Source: Roseinatronobacter sp052379845
GTDB taxonomy: Bacteria > Pseudomonadota > Alphaproteobacteria > Rhodobacterales > Rhodobacteraceae
NCBI GenBank assembly: GCA_052379845.1
Contig: JBQTCF010000018.1
Reading direction: 5' to 3' (one strand)
Length of the DNA stretch: 64,000 nucleotides
This document shows positions 25,601-35,252 of this stretch, piece by piece. Position numbers and translations under genes: made by a program. How positions within the stretch are numbered: the first letter of the stretch is position 1; every line of letters begins with the position of its first letter. Under the pieces are notes generated by a model. It was not told the origin of the DNA, did not search any database, and saw only the letters and a program-made list of their open reading frames with translations.

Positions 25601-25655
25601 CGCAAACGCGCCCGCGCGGGAATTTGGCCTTTCCCTTGCGCGCCTGTCGTCTTAC

Positions 25656-26120
25656 ATGCCCCCCATGAGTGATGAAATGCGCCCCCGTTACTGGGAAACC
25701 GTCCCGCTGGACCAGATGACCCCGCAGGAATGGGAAGCACTGTGCGATGGCTGCGGGCGGTGCTGCCTGAACAAGCTGGAAGATATCGACACCGATGAAC
25801 TGGTGTTCACGCGCGTGGCCTGCAGGTTGTTCGATGATACCACCTGCCGCTGTGCCAAATATGAGATACGCAAGCAGATCGTGCCCGAATGCGTGGTGCT
25901 GACCCCCGAAACGCTGACGGACATTGCCTATTGGATGCCTGCGACCTGCGCTTATCGGCGGCTGCACGAAGGGCGCAAGCTGCCGCATTGGCACCCACTG
26001 ATCACCGGCGATGCGACGACGCCGCATAAGGCGGGAATATCCATGCTGGGGCGCACTGTGTCCGAGGCACAGATACCGCTGGAAGACTGGGAAGACCATC
26101 TTCTTGAAGATGACGTGTAG
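25656..26120 (+). CDS. YcgN/UPF0260 family Cys-rich protein
   Basis: A 154-residue UPF0260 protein, related to the YkgJ zinc/iron-binding group. Clustered cysteines at the start (CDGCGRCC) and later (TTCRCAKY, VPECVV, ATCAYR) suggest a metal or Fe-S site. Function is unknown. The starts at 25656 or 25665 differ by three residues; neither has a strong ribosome site. Confidence 0.85.
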   Translation: MPPMSDEMRPRYWETVPLDQMTPQEWEALCDGCGRCCLNKLEDIDTDELVFTRVACRLFDDTTCRCAKYEIRKQIVPECVVLTPETLTDIAYWMPATCAYRRLHEGRKLPHWHPLITGDATTPHKAGISMLGRTVSEAQIPLEDWEDHLLEDDV

Positions 26121-26331
26121 GCCCTGAGCCTGCGTGTGGCGGACAATTCCACAGCGTTACACCGCAACGGGACGAATCCAAAAGGGGGGGTGCCGGGGGC
26201 ATTCCTTCAGCGTTCCGTTCAAGCCAAAACTATCAACAAAAAGCGCGTGTCATTCTGTTATGCCCGATCCCAAACGCGGATCATCTGCCAACCTTCAGGG
26301 AACACATATCTTGCACGGCACAGCGCGCGCC

Positions 26332-26778
26332 CTAGTTGGCCTTGCGGGTGGGGGTGAAGGGCAGCGGCAGAACGGGCACGCCGTCGTCAAGCAGGGCTTT
26401 CGCCTCGCTCAATTGGGCTTCGCCATAGATGGGGCGGTCGGGGATGTCGCCCAGATACATGGCGCGCGCCTGCGACGCGAAATTGTCGCCAACATATTCT
26501 GAATGCGCCTCAACATGGGCGCGCAATTCGCGCAGTCTGGCTGCAATCTCGGGGGGGTGGGCCTGCGCGGGGGCAGTGTCGGGCGGCGCAGGCGCTGGCT
26601 GCGCGGCCTTTTCGCCTTGCGAAACGGCTGGGGCCATCAGAGCCTTTTCAACCTGCGTTCCGCCACAAACGGGGCACGCGACTAGCCCGCGCCGTTTCAG
26701 CCCGTCAAACGCCGCGCCGGATTGAAACCAGCTTTCAAAACGGTGATCCTGCGCACATCGAAGCGAAAATCTGATCAT
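26332..26778 (-). CDS. DUF1178 family protein
   Basis: A 148-residue DUF1178 protein. The N-terminus (MIRFSLRCAQDHRFESWFQS, then CPVCGG) holds four cysteines or near-cysteines resembling a small zinc ribbon; the middle is Ala/Pro-rich and the C-terminus (RAMYLGDIPDRPIYGEA) is the most conserved part of the family. Function is unknown. It is convergent with the YcgN gene; the roughly 210 bp between them hold no feature I can name. Confidence 0.82.
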   Translation of the reverse strand: MIRFSLRCAQDHRFESWFQSGAAFDGLKRRGLVACPVCGGTQVEKALMAPAVSQGEKAAQPAPAPPDTAPAQAHPPEIAARLRELRAHVEAHSEYVGDNFASQARAMYLGDIPDRPIYGEAQLSEAKALLDDGVPVLPLPFTPTRKAN

Positions 26779-26897
26779 TCTCTGCGACCTTCACGACCCA
26801 TGTGGCCTAGTTAAACGCTGCCAAGCCTAATTCAAGGCGAAACAGCTTGTCACGGGGACGAACAGCCCTAATTTTCACCCATAACCTTAAAGGTGAC

Positions 26898-27410
26898 ATG
26901 ATGCGCGCAGTGATGCTGTTTTTTCTTGGCGTGGTTTTGGCACTTCCTGCATATGCCTTCAGGTTCACGGGGCTTGATGGCAAGGCCATAGACCTGCTCG
27001 ATTGGCGCGGTCAGCCGGTTCTGGTGGTGAACACCGCGTCCCTGTGCGGGTTCACGCGCCAATATGGGGATATGCAGGCGCTCTATGAACATTACGGTCC
27101 GCGTGGTCTGGTCGTGCTGGCCATCCCGTCCGATGATTTCCGGCAGGAATTGTCCAGCAACGCCGAGGTGGCCGATTTTTGCCGTGTGCAAACCGGACTG
27201 ACATTTCCCATTACCGAAATCACGCCTGTGCGCGGGCCGGATGCGCACCCGTTCTATCGCTGGCTGGCAACCGCGCATGGCGCAGTGCCCGCATGGAATT
27301 TCAACAAGGCGCTGATTGGTCCTGATGGCACATTGCTGGGGTTCTGGGGGTCGGGCACGCGCCCCAATGCGCGCGCTATCACCCGCCAAATCCGCGCCGC
27401 CCTGCCATGA
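26898..27410 (+). CDS. Exported glutathione peroxidase family protein
   Basis: A 170-residue glutathione-peroxidase/BtuE-family thiol peroxidase with an N-terminal signal peptide (residues 1-20, ending PAYA), so it acts in the periplasm. The peroxidatic residue is Cys50 in NTASLCGFT (Cys, not selenocysteine), and the Trp motif WNFNK is present. The usual PCNQFGGQE block is changed to PSDDFRQE, so the glutamine of the canonical tetrad is displaced. The start at 26898 (or 26901) has AAAGG upstream; the frame is open to 26847 but that would bury the signal peptide. It overlaps the next gene by ATGA. Confidence 0.85.
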   Translation: MMRAVMLFFLGVVLALPAYAFRFTGLDGKAIDLLDWRGQPVLVVNTASLCGFTRQYGDMQALYEHYGPRGLVVLAIPSDDFRQELSSNAEVADFCRVQTGLTFPITEITPVRGPDAHPFYRWLATAHGAVPAWNFNKALIGPDGTLLGFWGSGTRPNARAITRQIRAALP

Positions 27411-28591
27411 CGCCGGTTTTCATCGGGTCGGGCATTTATCGCGGGTCCAGCTACGGGGCGTGGCACCCGTTGCATATTCCGCGCGTGTCCACTGTCATGG
27501 ACCTGTCGCGTGCGCTAGGGTGGCTGCCGCAGGCGCAATACCGCACCAGCCCGCGCGCCAAGCCTGAAGCACTGCACTTGTTCCATACGCCGGACTATAT
27601 CGCGGCGCTGATGCAGGCGGAAGCCAGCCAAACTGTAGATGACGCGATACGCACGCGCCACGGGCTAGGCACAACGGCCAATCCTGTCTTTGGTGAAATG
27701 TTCCGCCGCCCTGCTACAGGCGCAGGCGGGGTCATGCTGGCAGCCGAGCTGCTGCGCGGGGGCGGTGTGGTGCATGTGCCCGGTGGTGGCACCCATCACG
27801 CGATGGCCGACCGCGCCAACGGGTTTTGCTACCTGAATGATCCGGTGCTGTGCCTGTTGTCGCTGCGGCACATGGGGCTGTCGCGCATTGCCTATGTCGA
27901 TATTGACGCCCATCATTGCGACGGGGTGCAGGATGCATTGTCGGGTGCCGCTGACATGCTGATGATTTCCGTTCATGAGGACGGGCGATGGCCCGGCACC
28001 GGCGCGCTGCACGATGATGGCGGCGGGCGGGCGCTGAACCTGCCCGTGCCGCGCGGGTTCAATGACAGCGAAATGCGCCATATTCTGCACCGGCTTATCC
28101 TGCCGGTTCTGGACAGGTTCGCCCCGCAAGCGGTGGTGTTGCAATGCGGGTCCGACGCCATAGAGGAAGACCCGCTGTCGCGGCTGGCCTTGTCCAACAA
28201 CGCCCATGTGGAAACCGCACTGGCCTTGCGCGATATCGCCCCGCGCCTGATTGTTCTGGGGGGTGGCGGCTATAACCCGTGGTCGGTCGCGCGCTGCTGG
28301 ACGCGGGTGTGGGGCGCGCTGAATGGCCACCGTGCAGATGGCCCCCTGCCCGGCCCCGCGCAGGATATTTTGCGCGCACTGGACTGGAACCGGCGCAGCA
28401 CCGGGCGCAGACCGCAGGACCATTGGCACAGCACGCTGAACGACCCGCCCCGCAATGGCCCCGTGCGCCCCGAAATCCGCGACCGCGCAGCCCATCTGCG
28501 CGCGCGGTTTGACGCTACGTCACCATATTCGCGGCGCAATGGATCGCAGGGCCGGAAAAAAACCGCCCAAAGCGCCGTTCCAACCCCATAG
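27407..28591 (+). CDS. Histone-deacetylase-like amidohydrolase (AcuC type)
   Basis: A 394-residue zinc amidohydrolase of the class I HDAC/AcuC family. Visible are the tandem catalytic histidines (GGGTHHAMAD), the zinc site DIDAHHCDG with its D-x-H, the second Asp in QCGSDAIEED, and the GGGGYN tyrosine. AcuC members deacetylate protein lysines such as those of acetyl-CoA synthetase. The C-terminal 60 residues are an extra tail. It is translationally coupled to the exported peroxidase by a 4-nt overlap. A second family member, of the polyamine type, is at 59810. Confidence 0.87.
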   Translation: MTPVFIGSGIYRGSSYGAWHPLHIPRVSTVMDLSRALGWLPQAQYRTSPRAKPEALHLFHTPDYIAALMQAEASQTVDDAIRTRHGLGTTANPVFGEMFRRPATGAGGVMLAAELLRGGGVVHVPGGGTHHAMADRANGFCYLNDPVLCLLSLRHMGLSRIAYVDIDAHHCDGVQDALSGAADMLMISVHEDGRWPGTGALHDDGGGRALNLPVPRGFNDSEMRHILHRLILPVLDRFAPQAVVLQCGSDAIEEDPLSRLALSNNAHVETALALRDIAPRLIVLGGGGYNPWSVARCWTRVWGALNGHRADGPLPGPAQDILRALDWNRRSTGRRPQDHWHSTLNDPPRNGPVRPEIRDRAAHLRARFDATSPYSRRNGSQGRKKTAQSAVPTP

Positions 28592-28660
28592 GCCACCTTG
28601 CGCAACCCCCTGCACACGCCTATGAAGTGGCGCGAAAACCGTGTGGGGGGGGGTCGGCCA

Positions 28661-29920
28661 ATGCCGCTTCTGGTAATGAAATTCGGCGGCACCTCGGTTG
28701 CGGATCTGGATCGGATTCGCAACGCGGCGCAAAAGGTCAAGGCAGAGGTCGCGCGCGGCTATGACGTGATCGTCATCGTCTCGGCCATGTCGGGCAAGAC
28801 CAACCAGCTTGTGGGTTGGGTCAATGAAACCTCGCCGCTGTATGACGCGCGCGAATATGATGCCGTGGTCAGTTCGGGCGAGAATGTGACTGCGGGCCTG
28901 ATGGCGCTGACGCTTCAGGAAATGGATGTGCCCGCGCGCAGCTGGCAGGGCTGGCAAGTGCCCATCCAGACCACAAGCCAGCACGGTGCCGCGCGGTTTG
29001 TCGATATTCCACGCGCCAATCTGGACGCAAAATTTGCCGAAGGCTTCAAGGTTGCCGTGATCGCGGGCTTTCAGGGTGTCAGCGCGGAAGGGCGCATCAC
29101 CACATTGGGGCGCGGCGGGTCGGACACCACCGCAGTGGCCTTTGCTGCGGCGTTTGACGCGGAACGCTGCGACATTTACACTGATGTGGACGGCATTTAC
29201 ACCACCGACCCGCGCATCACGTCCAAGGCGCGCAAGCTGGACAAGATCAGCTTTGAGGAAATGCTGGAATTGGCCAGCCTTGGCGCGAAAGTGCTGCAAA
29301 CCCGGTCGGTCGAGTTGGCGATGCGCTATAAGGTGCGGCTGCGTGTGCTGTCATCTTTCGATGATACGAATGACCAATCAGGAACCCTGGTCTGTGATGA
29401 GGATGAAATCATGGAATCGAAAGTTGTGTCTGGCGTGGCCTATAGCCGCGAAGAAGCCAAGCTGACCCTTGTCACTGTCGAGGACCGCCCCGGCATTGCC
29501 GCCGCCATTTTCGGCCCCCTGTCCGAAGCGGGCGTCAATGTGGACATGATTGTTCAGAATATTTCGGAACAGAATTACAAGGGCCGCGAAAAACCAGTCA
29601 CTGACATGACATTTTCCTGCCCCGTCGAACAGGTTGCCCGCGCGCGCAAGGCGCTGGAAACCGCGCGCGATGCCGGGTCCATCAGCTATGACGCGCTGGA
29701 AATCGACGAAGATGCGGCGAAGGTGTCAGTTGTGGGAATTGGCATGCGCAGCCATGCCGGTGTGGCCGCGCGCATGTTCCGCGCGCTTGCCGAGGAAGGT
29801 GTCAATATCAAGGTCATCGCGACATCGGAAATCAAGATTTCCGTGCTGATCGACAGAAAATATATGGAACTGGCTGTTCAGGCCCTTCATGATGCGTTTG
29901 AACTGGACAAAGCGGGCTGA
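28661..29920 (+). CDS. lysC: Aspartate kinase
   Basis: A 419-residue monofunctional aspartate kinase, the first step of Lys/Thr/Met synthesis. The kinase motif VMKFGGTSV is at residues 5-13, with GRGGSDTTA near 150 and the DVDGIYTTDPR segment. Two C-terminal ACT domains (LVTVEDRPGIAAAIF and SVVGIGMRSHAGVAARM) give feedback control. I chose the ATG at 28661; the in-frame ATG at 28598 would add an unconserved 21 residues. It is followed by ptsP after 29 nt, a linkage common in Rhodobacterales. Confidence 0.95.
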   Translation: MPLLVMKFGGTSVADLDRIRNAAQKVKAEVARGYDVIVIVSAMSGKTNQLVGWVNETSPLYDAREYDAVVSSGENVTAGLMALTLQEMDVPARSWQGWQVPIQTTSQHGAARFVDIPRANLDAKFAEGFKVAVIAGFQGVSAEGRITTLGRGGSDTTAVAFAAAFDAERCDIYTDVDGIYTTDPRITSKARKLDKISFEEMLELASLGAKVLQTRSVELAMRYKVRLRVLSSFDDTNDQSGTLVCDEDEIMESKVVSGVAYSREEAKLTLVTVEDRPGIAAAIFGPLSEAGVNVDMIVQNISEQNYKGREKPVTDMTFSCPVEQVARARKALETARDAGSISYDALEIDEDAAKVSVVGIGMRSHAGVAARMFRALAEEGVNIKVIATSEIKISVLIDRKYMELAVQALHDAFELDKAG

Positions 29921-29949
29921 GACACAGCCCGCAACAACTTGGAGGGGCC

Positions 29950-32193
29950 ATGCCCCACAGAACACAGACAGACAGCCGAATGCTGTTGCGTCGGTTGCGC
30001 GACACCCTTGCGCAAGGAAGCCCCGGACAGGAGCGGCTTGACCGCATCACAACCATTATCGCCGAATCAATGCGCACGGATGTGTGTTCGGTCTATCTGT
30101 TCCGCGACCCTGACACGCTGGAATTATGCGCAACTGAAGGGCTGAAACCGGAATCAGTGCACCACACCCGGTTGCGCCTGGGCGAAGGGCTGGTGGGCAA
30201 ATCCGCGCGGCTGGCACGGCCCATCAACACGGCCAATGCCCCCGCTGAACCCGGCTTTCGCTACATGCCCGAAACCGGCGAAGATGTGTTCACGTCGTTT
30301 CTGGGGGTTCCCATACAGCGCCTTGGCGAACGTCTGGGCGTTCTGGTCGTGCAGTCGCGCGAATCGCGCCTGTATTCCGAGGATGAGATTTACGGCCTTG
30401 AAGTCGTGGCCATGGTGCTGGCGGAAATGACCGAGCTGGGCGCGTTTGTCGGTATGTCCGCGGATATGCCTTCACCCCACATGAGTCAGGCTGTCTTGCA
30501 TGGCATTCCCGCCCAGGAAGGCGAGGCCGAGGGCCATGTCTGGTTGCACCAGCCGCGCGTGGTCATCACCAATCTGGTCAATGATGATTCCGAAGCCGAG
30601 TTGGAGCGCCTGAACCAAGCCGTCAATGCGCTGCGCGTCTCCGTCGATGACATGCTGGCCGCGACCCGTTCGCGCGACAAGGAACATACCGAAGTGCTGC
30701 AGACATACCGCATGTTTGCGCATTCGCGCGGCTGGCTGAAACGTATGGAAGAAGACATACGCCTTGGCCTGTCCGCAGAAGCCGCCGTCGAGAAGGAACA
30801 ATCCGAAGCGCGCGCGCGGCTGGAAACTGTGCCCGATGCCTATTTGCGCGACCGGCTGCATGATCTGGACGACCTGTCAAACCGCTTGCTGCGCATCCTC
30901 ACCGGACAGGGGCAGGAAACCGGCGCCGCGATGCCCGAACGCCCCATTCTGGTGGCGCGCAATATCGGGCCGGGGGAATTGCTGGAATATGGCCGCAACC
31001 TGCGCGGTGTGGTGCTGGAAGAAGGGTCCGTGGGCAGCCATGCCGCCATTGTGGCGCGCGCGCTGGCCATTCCGCTGGTTATCAACGCAGCGCGCATCAC
31101 CACCGAGGCGCTGAATGGCGACCATATTCTGGTGGATGGCACCGAAGGCGTCGTGCATCTGCGCCCTGATGACAGCATCAGCGCGGCCTTCCGCGACAAG
31201 ATGGCAATGCAGGCCAAGGCACAGGAACGCTATGCCAGCCTGCGCGACAAACCGGCCATGGCGCTGTGCGGCACGCATATCAGGCTGAAAATGAATGCGG
31301 GCCTGATGGCTGATTTGCCATCCCTGCCCAGTTCCGGCGCCGAGGCCGTGGGCCTGTTTCGCACCGAACTTCAGTTCCTGATCCGTGACAAAATGCCCAA
31401 ACGGTCGGAACTGGTGGCCAATTACACCCGCGTTCTGGATGCTGCAGGGGACAAGAAGGTGTATTTTCGCACGCTAGACATAGGGTCTGACAAGGTCATG
31501 CCCTATATGAAGCGCCCTGATGAGCCTAACCCGGCCATGGGCTGGCGCGCGCTGCGCGTGGGGCTGGACAAACCCGGTGTGCTCCGCATGCAGTTGCAGG
31601 CGCTGATCCGCGCAGCGGCAGGCCGCCCGCTAAGCGTGATGTTTCCGCTGGTCGCGCAAGCCGGCGAATTTGACCGCGCGCGCGATGTCTTGATGCGCGA
31701 ACTGGACCGCGAACGCCGGCTGGGACATGTGCTGCCCGCCAAGGTGGATGTGGGCACCATGCTGGAAACCCCGTCCCTGGCCTTTGCGCCAGACAGTTTT
31801 TTCCAGAATGTGGATTTCATTTCGATTGGCGGAAACGACCTGAAGCAGTTTTTCTTCGCTGCTGATCGTGAAAACGAACTGGTGCGGCGCAGATATGACA
31901 CACTGAACCTTAGTTTTCTGACATTCCTTCAGCATATTGTGGACCGTTGCCACAATGCGGGCACGGACCTGTCCTTTTGCGGCGAGGATGCGGGCCGCCC
32001 GCTGGATGCGCTGGCTTTTGCGGGGATCGGCATTCAGGCGCTGTCCATGCGCCCTGCATCTGTCGGGCCGGTAAAATCGCTTATCCGGCGCGTCAACCTG
32101 AATGAAGTTGCAGAACTGATTGCCCGCTGCAAGGCGCGCGGGTTGGAAAGCGCGCGCCCTGCCCTGCTGGATTATGTGGCGTCACTGCCCTGA
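29950..32193 (+). CDS. ptsP: PtsP, enzyme I of the nitrogen PTS
   Basis: A 747-residue phosphoenolpyruvate-protein phosphotransferase (EI-Ntr). An N-terminal GAF domain (about 10-160) senses glutamine and 2-oxoglutarate in the family; then comes the swivelling phosphohistidine domain with His364 in VGSHAAIVAR, and the C-terminal PEP-binding barrel (FRTLDIGSDK, GGNDLKQF, Cys in LSFCGEDAG). It phosphorylates NPr in a regulatory cascade linking nitrogen, carbon and potassium. The 3' end overlaps the convergent acetyltransferase gene by 22 nt. Confidence 0.95.
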   Translation: MPHRTQTDSRMLLRRLRDTLAQGSPGQERLDRITTIIAESMRTDVCSVYLFRDPDTLELCATEGLKPESVHHTRLRLGEGLVGKSARLARPINTANAPAEPGFRYMPETGEDVFTSFLGVPIQRLGERLGVLVVQSRESRLYSEDEIYGLEVVAMVLAEMTELGAFVGMSADMPSPHMSQAVLHGIPAQEGEAEGHVWLHQPRVVITNLVNDDSEAELERLNQAVNALRVSVDDMLAATRSRDKEHTEVLQTYRMFAHSRGWLKRMEEDIRLGLSAEAAVEKEQSEARARLETVPDAYLRDRLHDLDDLSNRLLRILTGQGQETGAAMPERPILVARNIGPGELLEYGRNLRGVVLEEGSVGSHAAIVARALAIPLVINAARITTEALNGDHILVDGTEGVVHLRPDDSISAAFRDKMAMQAKAQERYASLRDKPAMALCGTHIRLKMNAGLMADLPSLPSSGAEAVGLFRTELQFLIRDKMPKRSELVANYTRVLDAAGDKKVYFRTLDIGSDKVMPYMKRPDEPNPAMGWRALRVGLDKPGVLRMQLQALIRAAAGRPLSVMFPLVAQAGEFDRARDVLMRELDRERRLGHVLPAKVDVGTMLETPSLAFAPDSFFQNVDFISIGGNDLKQFFFAADRENELVRRRYDTLNLSFLTFLQHIVDRCHNAGTDLSFCGEDAGRPLDALAFAGIGIQALSMRPASVGPVKSLIRRVNLNEVAELIARCKARGLESARPALLDYVASLP

Positions 32194-32708
32194 CAGCTGC
32201 AGCTACGAGGCGACAGGGCTGGCGGAGTGTCATATTTGACGACCTCCCCGCGCACATCGTCCCACCCCCCCGGCACCAGTGCCAGCGCCAGAATGCGCGC
32301 GGGGTTTGTGGGGGGCGGCATATGCACCCCGTCCAGACGCTGGAAACCGAAACGCCGATAATAGGGTTCATCGCCCACCAGCAACACCCGCGCCCAGCCC
32401 AGTTGCGCGGCGCGCGACAGGCTTTCGCGCATCAGCCAGCCGCCAAGCCCTTCGCTTTGATGGGTAGGGTGCACGGCGATAGGGCCAAGAAGCAACACGT
32501 CATGGCCCCCAATGCGCACAGGCCAAAACCGGATTGCGGCCGCAACCCCGCTTTCATCGCGCAGCAACAGGCACAGCTTGGCCACCGGCGCCACACCGTC
32601 GCGCAGGCGGTAAGATGACAGCGCTTCGCGGCCCGGCGCGAAGCACAGGTCATAAAGGGCCTCGACCTCCCACCAATCCGCATTAGTTTCCCGAAGTAAC
32701 TGCATCAT
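32172..32708 (-). CDS. GNAT N-acetyltransferase, YhbS-like
   Basis: A 178-residue GNAT-fold acetyltransferase. The acetyl-CoA loop is HQSEGLGGWLM, with the preceding LLLGPIAVHP strand and the C-terminal YYRRFGFQRL motif, which is the YhbS/COG3153 pattern. The substrate is unknown. It is convergent with ptsP (3' overlap of 22 nt) and divergent from the flavin reductase, with 38 nt between the starts. Confidence 0.85.
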   Translation of the reverse strand: MMQLLRETNADWWEVEALYDLCFAPGREALSSYRLRDGVAPVAKLCLLLRDESGVAAAIRFWPVRIGGHDVLLLGPIAVHPTHQSEGLGGWLMRESLSRAAQLGWARVLLVGDEPYYRRFGFQRLDGVHMPPPTNPARILALALVPGGWDDVRGEVVKYDTPPALSPRSCSCQGSDAT

Positions 32709-32746
32709 CTGTTCCCTGCGCCATCAGCGCTGGCCGCGGCCCTAGC

Positions 32747-33391
32747 ATGCCGCTAGACTGGGCGCAAATAGACAAGAGGCTTGATTTGTTTTACGAACCC
32801 CGCAACGGCCACGGTTTGCCGCATAACCCGTTCAACGCCATCGTTACCCCCCGCCCCATTGGCTGGATTTCCACGCGCGGGCGCAATGGGCAGGACAATC
32901 TTGCACCCTATTCGTTTTTCAACGCGGTCGCGTATGAACCGCCCCAAGTGATGTTCGCATCCACCAGCGCCAAGCCCGACCGCGACGGAACCAAGGACAG
33001 CGTGGCGAATATACGCGACACAGGGGTGTTTTGCGTCAACATTGTGGAACATGCCGCGCGCGATGTCATGAACACCACCTCTGGCCCCTGGCCACGTCAG
33101 GTTGATGAATTCCAGCAAGCGGGCATCGCGCGCGCGCCCTGCCAGATGATTGACGCCACGCGCGTGGCAAACGCTCCTGCCGCGCTGGAATGCCGCCTGA
33201 CCCAGATTGTCACACTGGCCGGACAGGCGAATTTTCTGGTCCTGGGCGAAGTCGTCGGGGTGCATATGCGCGATGATTGCATGGTGGATGGCCTGTTTGA
33301 CATCACCAGTTTCAAACCGCTGGCGCGCTGCGGATACCGTGATTACGCCGTGGTGGAACAGGTGTTCAGCCTGAAGCGGCCGGGAGAGTAG
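32747..33391 (+). CDS. Flavin reductase-like FMN-binding protein
   Basis: A 214-residue flavin reductase-like domain protein (split-barrel FMN fold). The motif PRPIGWISTRG with APYSFFNAVAYEPP is typical of the family that binds FMN tightly. Physiological partner unknown. It stands alone between divergent and convergent neighbours. Confidence 0.88.
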   Translation: MPLDWAQIDKRLDLFYEPRNGHGLPHNPFNAIVTPRPIGWISTRGRNGQDNLAPYSFFNAVAYEPPQVMFASTSAKPDRDGTKDSVANIRDTGVFCVNIVEHAARDVMNTTSGPWPRQVDEFQQAGIARAPCQMIDATRVANAPAALECRLTQIVTLAGQANFLVLGEVVGVHMRDDCMVDGLFDITSFKPLARCGYRDYAVVEQVFSLKRPGE

Positions 33392-33418
33392 CAGCAGAGG
33401 GGCTGCCCTACGCCCCGG

Positions 33419-33904
33419 TCAGGCCAGCCATTCGCTGAATTCATCTGTCACGGTGGCGTAGATATCGCGCTTGAATGGCACGATTTCCGCCAGCATGTCT
33501 TGCGCCGCAATCCAGCGCCATTGCGAAAATTCAGGGTGTTGGGTCTGGATGTTGATCTGATCATCACGGCCTGTGAACCGCATCAGGAACCAGCGCTGTT
33601 TCTGCCCGCGATAGCGCCCCTTCCAGATGCGCGGCACAATGTCATGTGGCAGGTCATAGGCCAGCCAGTCCCGCGTTTGCGCCAGCGGCACCACCAGATC
33701 AGGGGTGACGCTGATTTCTTCGTTCAATTCGCGCAAGGCGGCCACATCGGGGGCTTCGCCTGCGTCAATGCCGCCCTGCGGCATTTGCCAGGCGGGGATC
33801 GCGCTATCAAGGCGTTGGGCTGCAAAAATCAACCCCTCGCCGTTTATCAGCATGATCCCCACGCAGGGACGGTACGGCAGCTGCGCAATCTGTTCGGGCG
33901 TCAT
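33419..33904 (-). CDS. rppH: RNA pyrophosphohydrolase
   Basis: A 161-residue Nudix hydrolase, RppH/NudH type. The Nudix box runs from GGIDAGEAPDVAALRELNEE; the leading YRPCVGIMLIN and the Trp/Gln-rich MPQGG and QKRWFLMRF segments are specific for RppH. It removes pyrophosphate from 5'-triphosphate mRNA to start decay. It is the last gene of the gpmI-envC-ctpA-rppH run, 9 nt after ctpA. Confidence 0.94.
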   Translation of the reverse strand: MTPEQIAQLPYRPCVGIMLINGEGLIFAAQRLDSAIPAWQMPQGGIDAGEAPDVAALRELNEEISVTPDLVVPLAQTRDWLAYDLPHDIVPRIWKGRYRGQKQRWFLMRFTGRDDQINIQTQHPEFSQWRWIAAQDMLAEIVPFKRDIYATVTDEFSEWLA

Positions 33905-33913
33905 GGCGGATGT

Positions 33914-35242
33914 TTACCGCCCGTTCAGCGCAGTCAGACCACGCAGGATATCCAGCGCATAGGCCAGTTGGTAATCATCCTGACGCAGGCGCGCGACATC
34001 TTCGGCCTGTCTGCGCTCATCCTCCAGCTGGCGGCGTTCGTCATCGGTGATGTCACTGTTGTCCAGACGCCCGCGCAAGTCATTTTCCGACCGGGTGCGG
34101 GGCGCTTCGGCCTGTGTTTCCTCAATCGGTTGGCGGCGGGGTTGTTCAACAACAATGTCAGGGGACACGCCCAGCGCCTGAATGGACCGCCCCGACGGGG
34201 TGTAATAGCGCGATGTCGTCAACCGTATTGCGCCATCCCCACGCAGGGGCACCACTGTCTGAACCGACCCTTTGCCAAAACTGCGCGTGCCCACCACAAT
34301 GGCGCGGCGGTGGTCCTGCAGCGCGCCCGCCACAATTTCGGATGCCGAGGCAGAGCCGGAATTGATAAGAACAACCATCGGCTTGCCCTCGATCAGGTCA
34401 CCGCTTTGGGCGTTGAACCGCTCACCCGCGCCTTCATTGCGGCCACGAGTCGATACAATCTCGCCCTGATCAAGGAATGCGTCGGACACACGGATGGCCT
34501 GTGTCAGCAAACCGCCGGGATTGTTGCGCAGATCCAGCACAACGCCGCCCAGTTCATCCAGCCCGCCCAAATCATCAATTGCGTCCTGCAACCCGTCGCG
34601 CAGGTTGGGGAAGGTTTGTTCGTTGAAGGTGGTCACACGCAAGATCACGTTATTGCCTTCGGTGCGCACGCGCACGGCCTGCAGGCGGATTGTGTCGCGG
34701 ATGATGGACAGATCAAACGGTTCGCTCACACCCTCTCGGATGACCGTGATGATGATTTCGGACCCCACTGGCCCGCGCATCAGGTCAACAGCTTGCGACA
34801 GGTTCAGGCCCATCAGCGCCTCGCCATCGACATGGGTAATCAGATCGCCCGGTTCCACGCCCGCCTGGTCGGCGGGGGTGCCGTCCATGGGGGTGACAAC
34901 CTTGATGAACCCATCTTCCTGCGTCACCTCTATGCCCAGCCCGCCAAAGGAACCGCGCGTCTGGGTGCGCATGTCGTCAAAATCATCTGGTGGCAGATAG
35001 CCCGAATGCGGGTCCAGCGATGTCAGCATGCCATTAATGGCCGCTTCGATCAGTTGTGCGGTTTCCACATCATCCACATACTGGTTGCGGATGCGTTCGA
35101 ACACATCACCGAACAGGTCAAGCTGTTCATAGACCGAACTGGTCTGACCACGTTCCTGTGCCAGCAGCGGGGCTGCAACCTGGGTGGCCAGCACCACACC
35201 CGCAAGCGCACCGCCGAATCCTGCCACAACGTAACGTTTCAT
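33914..35242 (-). CDS. ctpA: C-terminal processing protease, S41
   Basis: A 442-residue CtpA/Prc-like serine protease from the ATG at 35242. An N-terminal hydrophobic signal anchor (VVAGFGGALAGVVLATQVAAP) is followed by a PDZ domain (about 85-170, TQEDGFIKVVTPMDGTPADQAGV) and the S41 core with catalytic Ser in INSGSASASE and Lys in RSFGKGSVQ. The C-terminal 60 residues are charged and partly coiled-coil-like. It works in the periplasm; with envC beside it a role in cell-wall remodelling is likely. Confidence 0.94.
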   Translation of the reverse strand: MKRYVVAGFGGALAGVVLATQVAAPLLAQERGQTSSVYEQLDLFGDVFERIRNQYVDDVETAQLIEAAINGMLTSLDPHSGYLPPDDFDDMRTQTRGSFGGLGIEVTQEDGFIKVVTPMDGTPADQAGVEPGDLITHVDGEALMGLNLSQAVDLMRGPVGSEIIITVIREGVSEPFDLSIIRDTIRLQAVRVRTEGNNVILRVTTFNEQTFPNLRDGLQDAIDDLGGLDELGGVVLDLRNNPGGLLTQAIRVSDAFLDQGEIVSTRGRNEGAGERFNAQSGDLIEGKPMVVLINSGSASASEIVAGALQDHRRAIVVGTRSFGKGSVQTVVPLRGDGAIRLTTSRYYTPSGRSIQALGVSPDIVVEQPRRQPIEETQAEAPRTRSENDLRGRLDNSDITDDERRQLEDERRQAEDVARLRQDDYQLAYALDILRGLTALNGR

Positions 35243-35252
35243 GCTTTTGATC

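Noticed and set aside
27407..28591. Assignment of this HDAC-like protein as polyamine deacetylase
   Set aside because: Its motifs follow the AcuC pattern and it lacks the N-terminal features seen in the amidohydrolase at 59810, so only the general call is kept.
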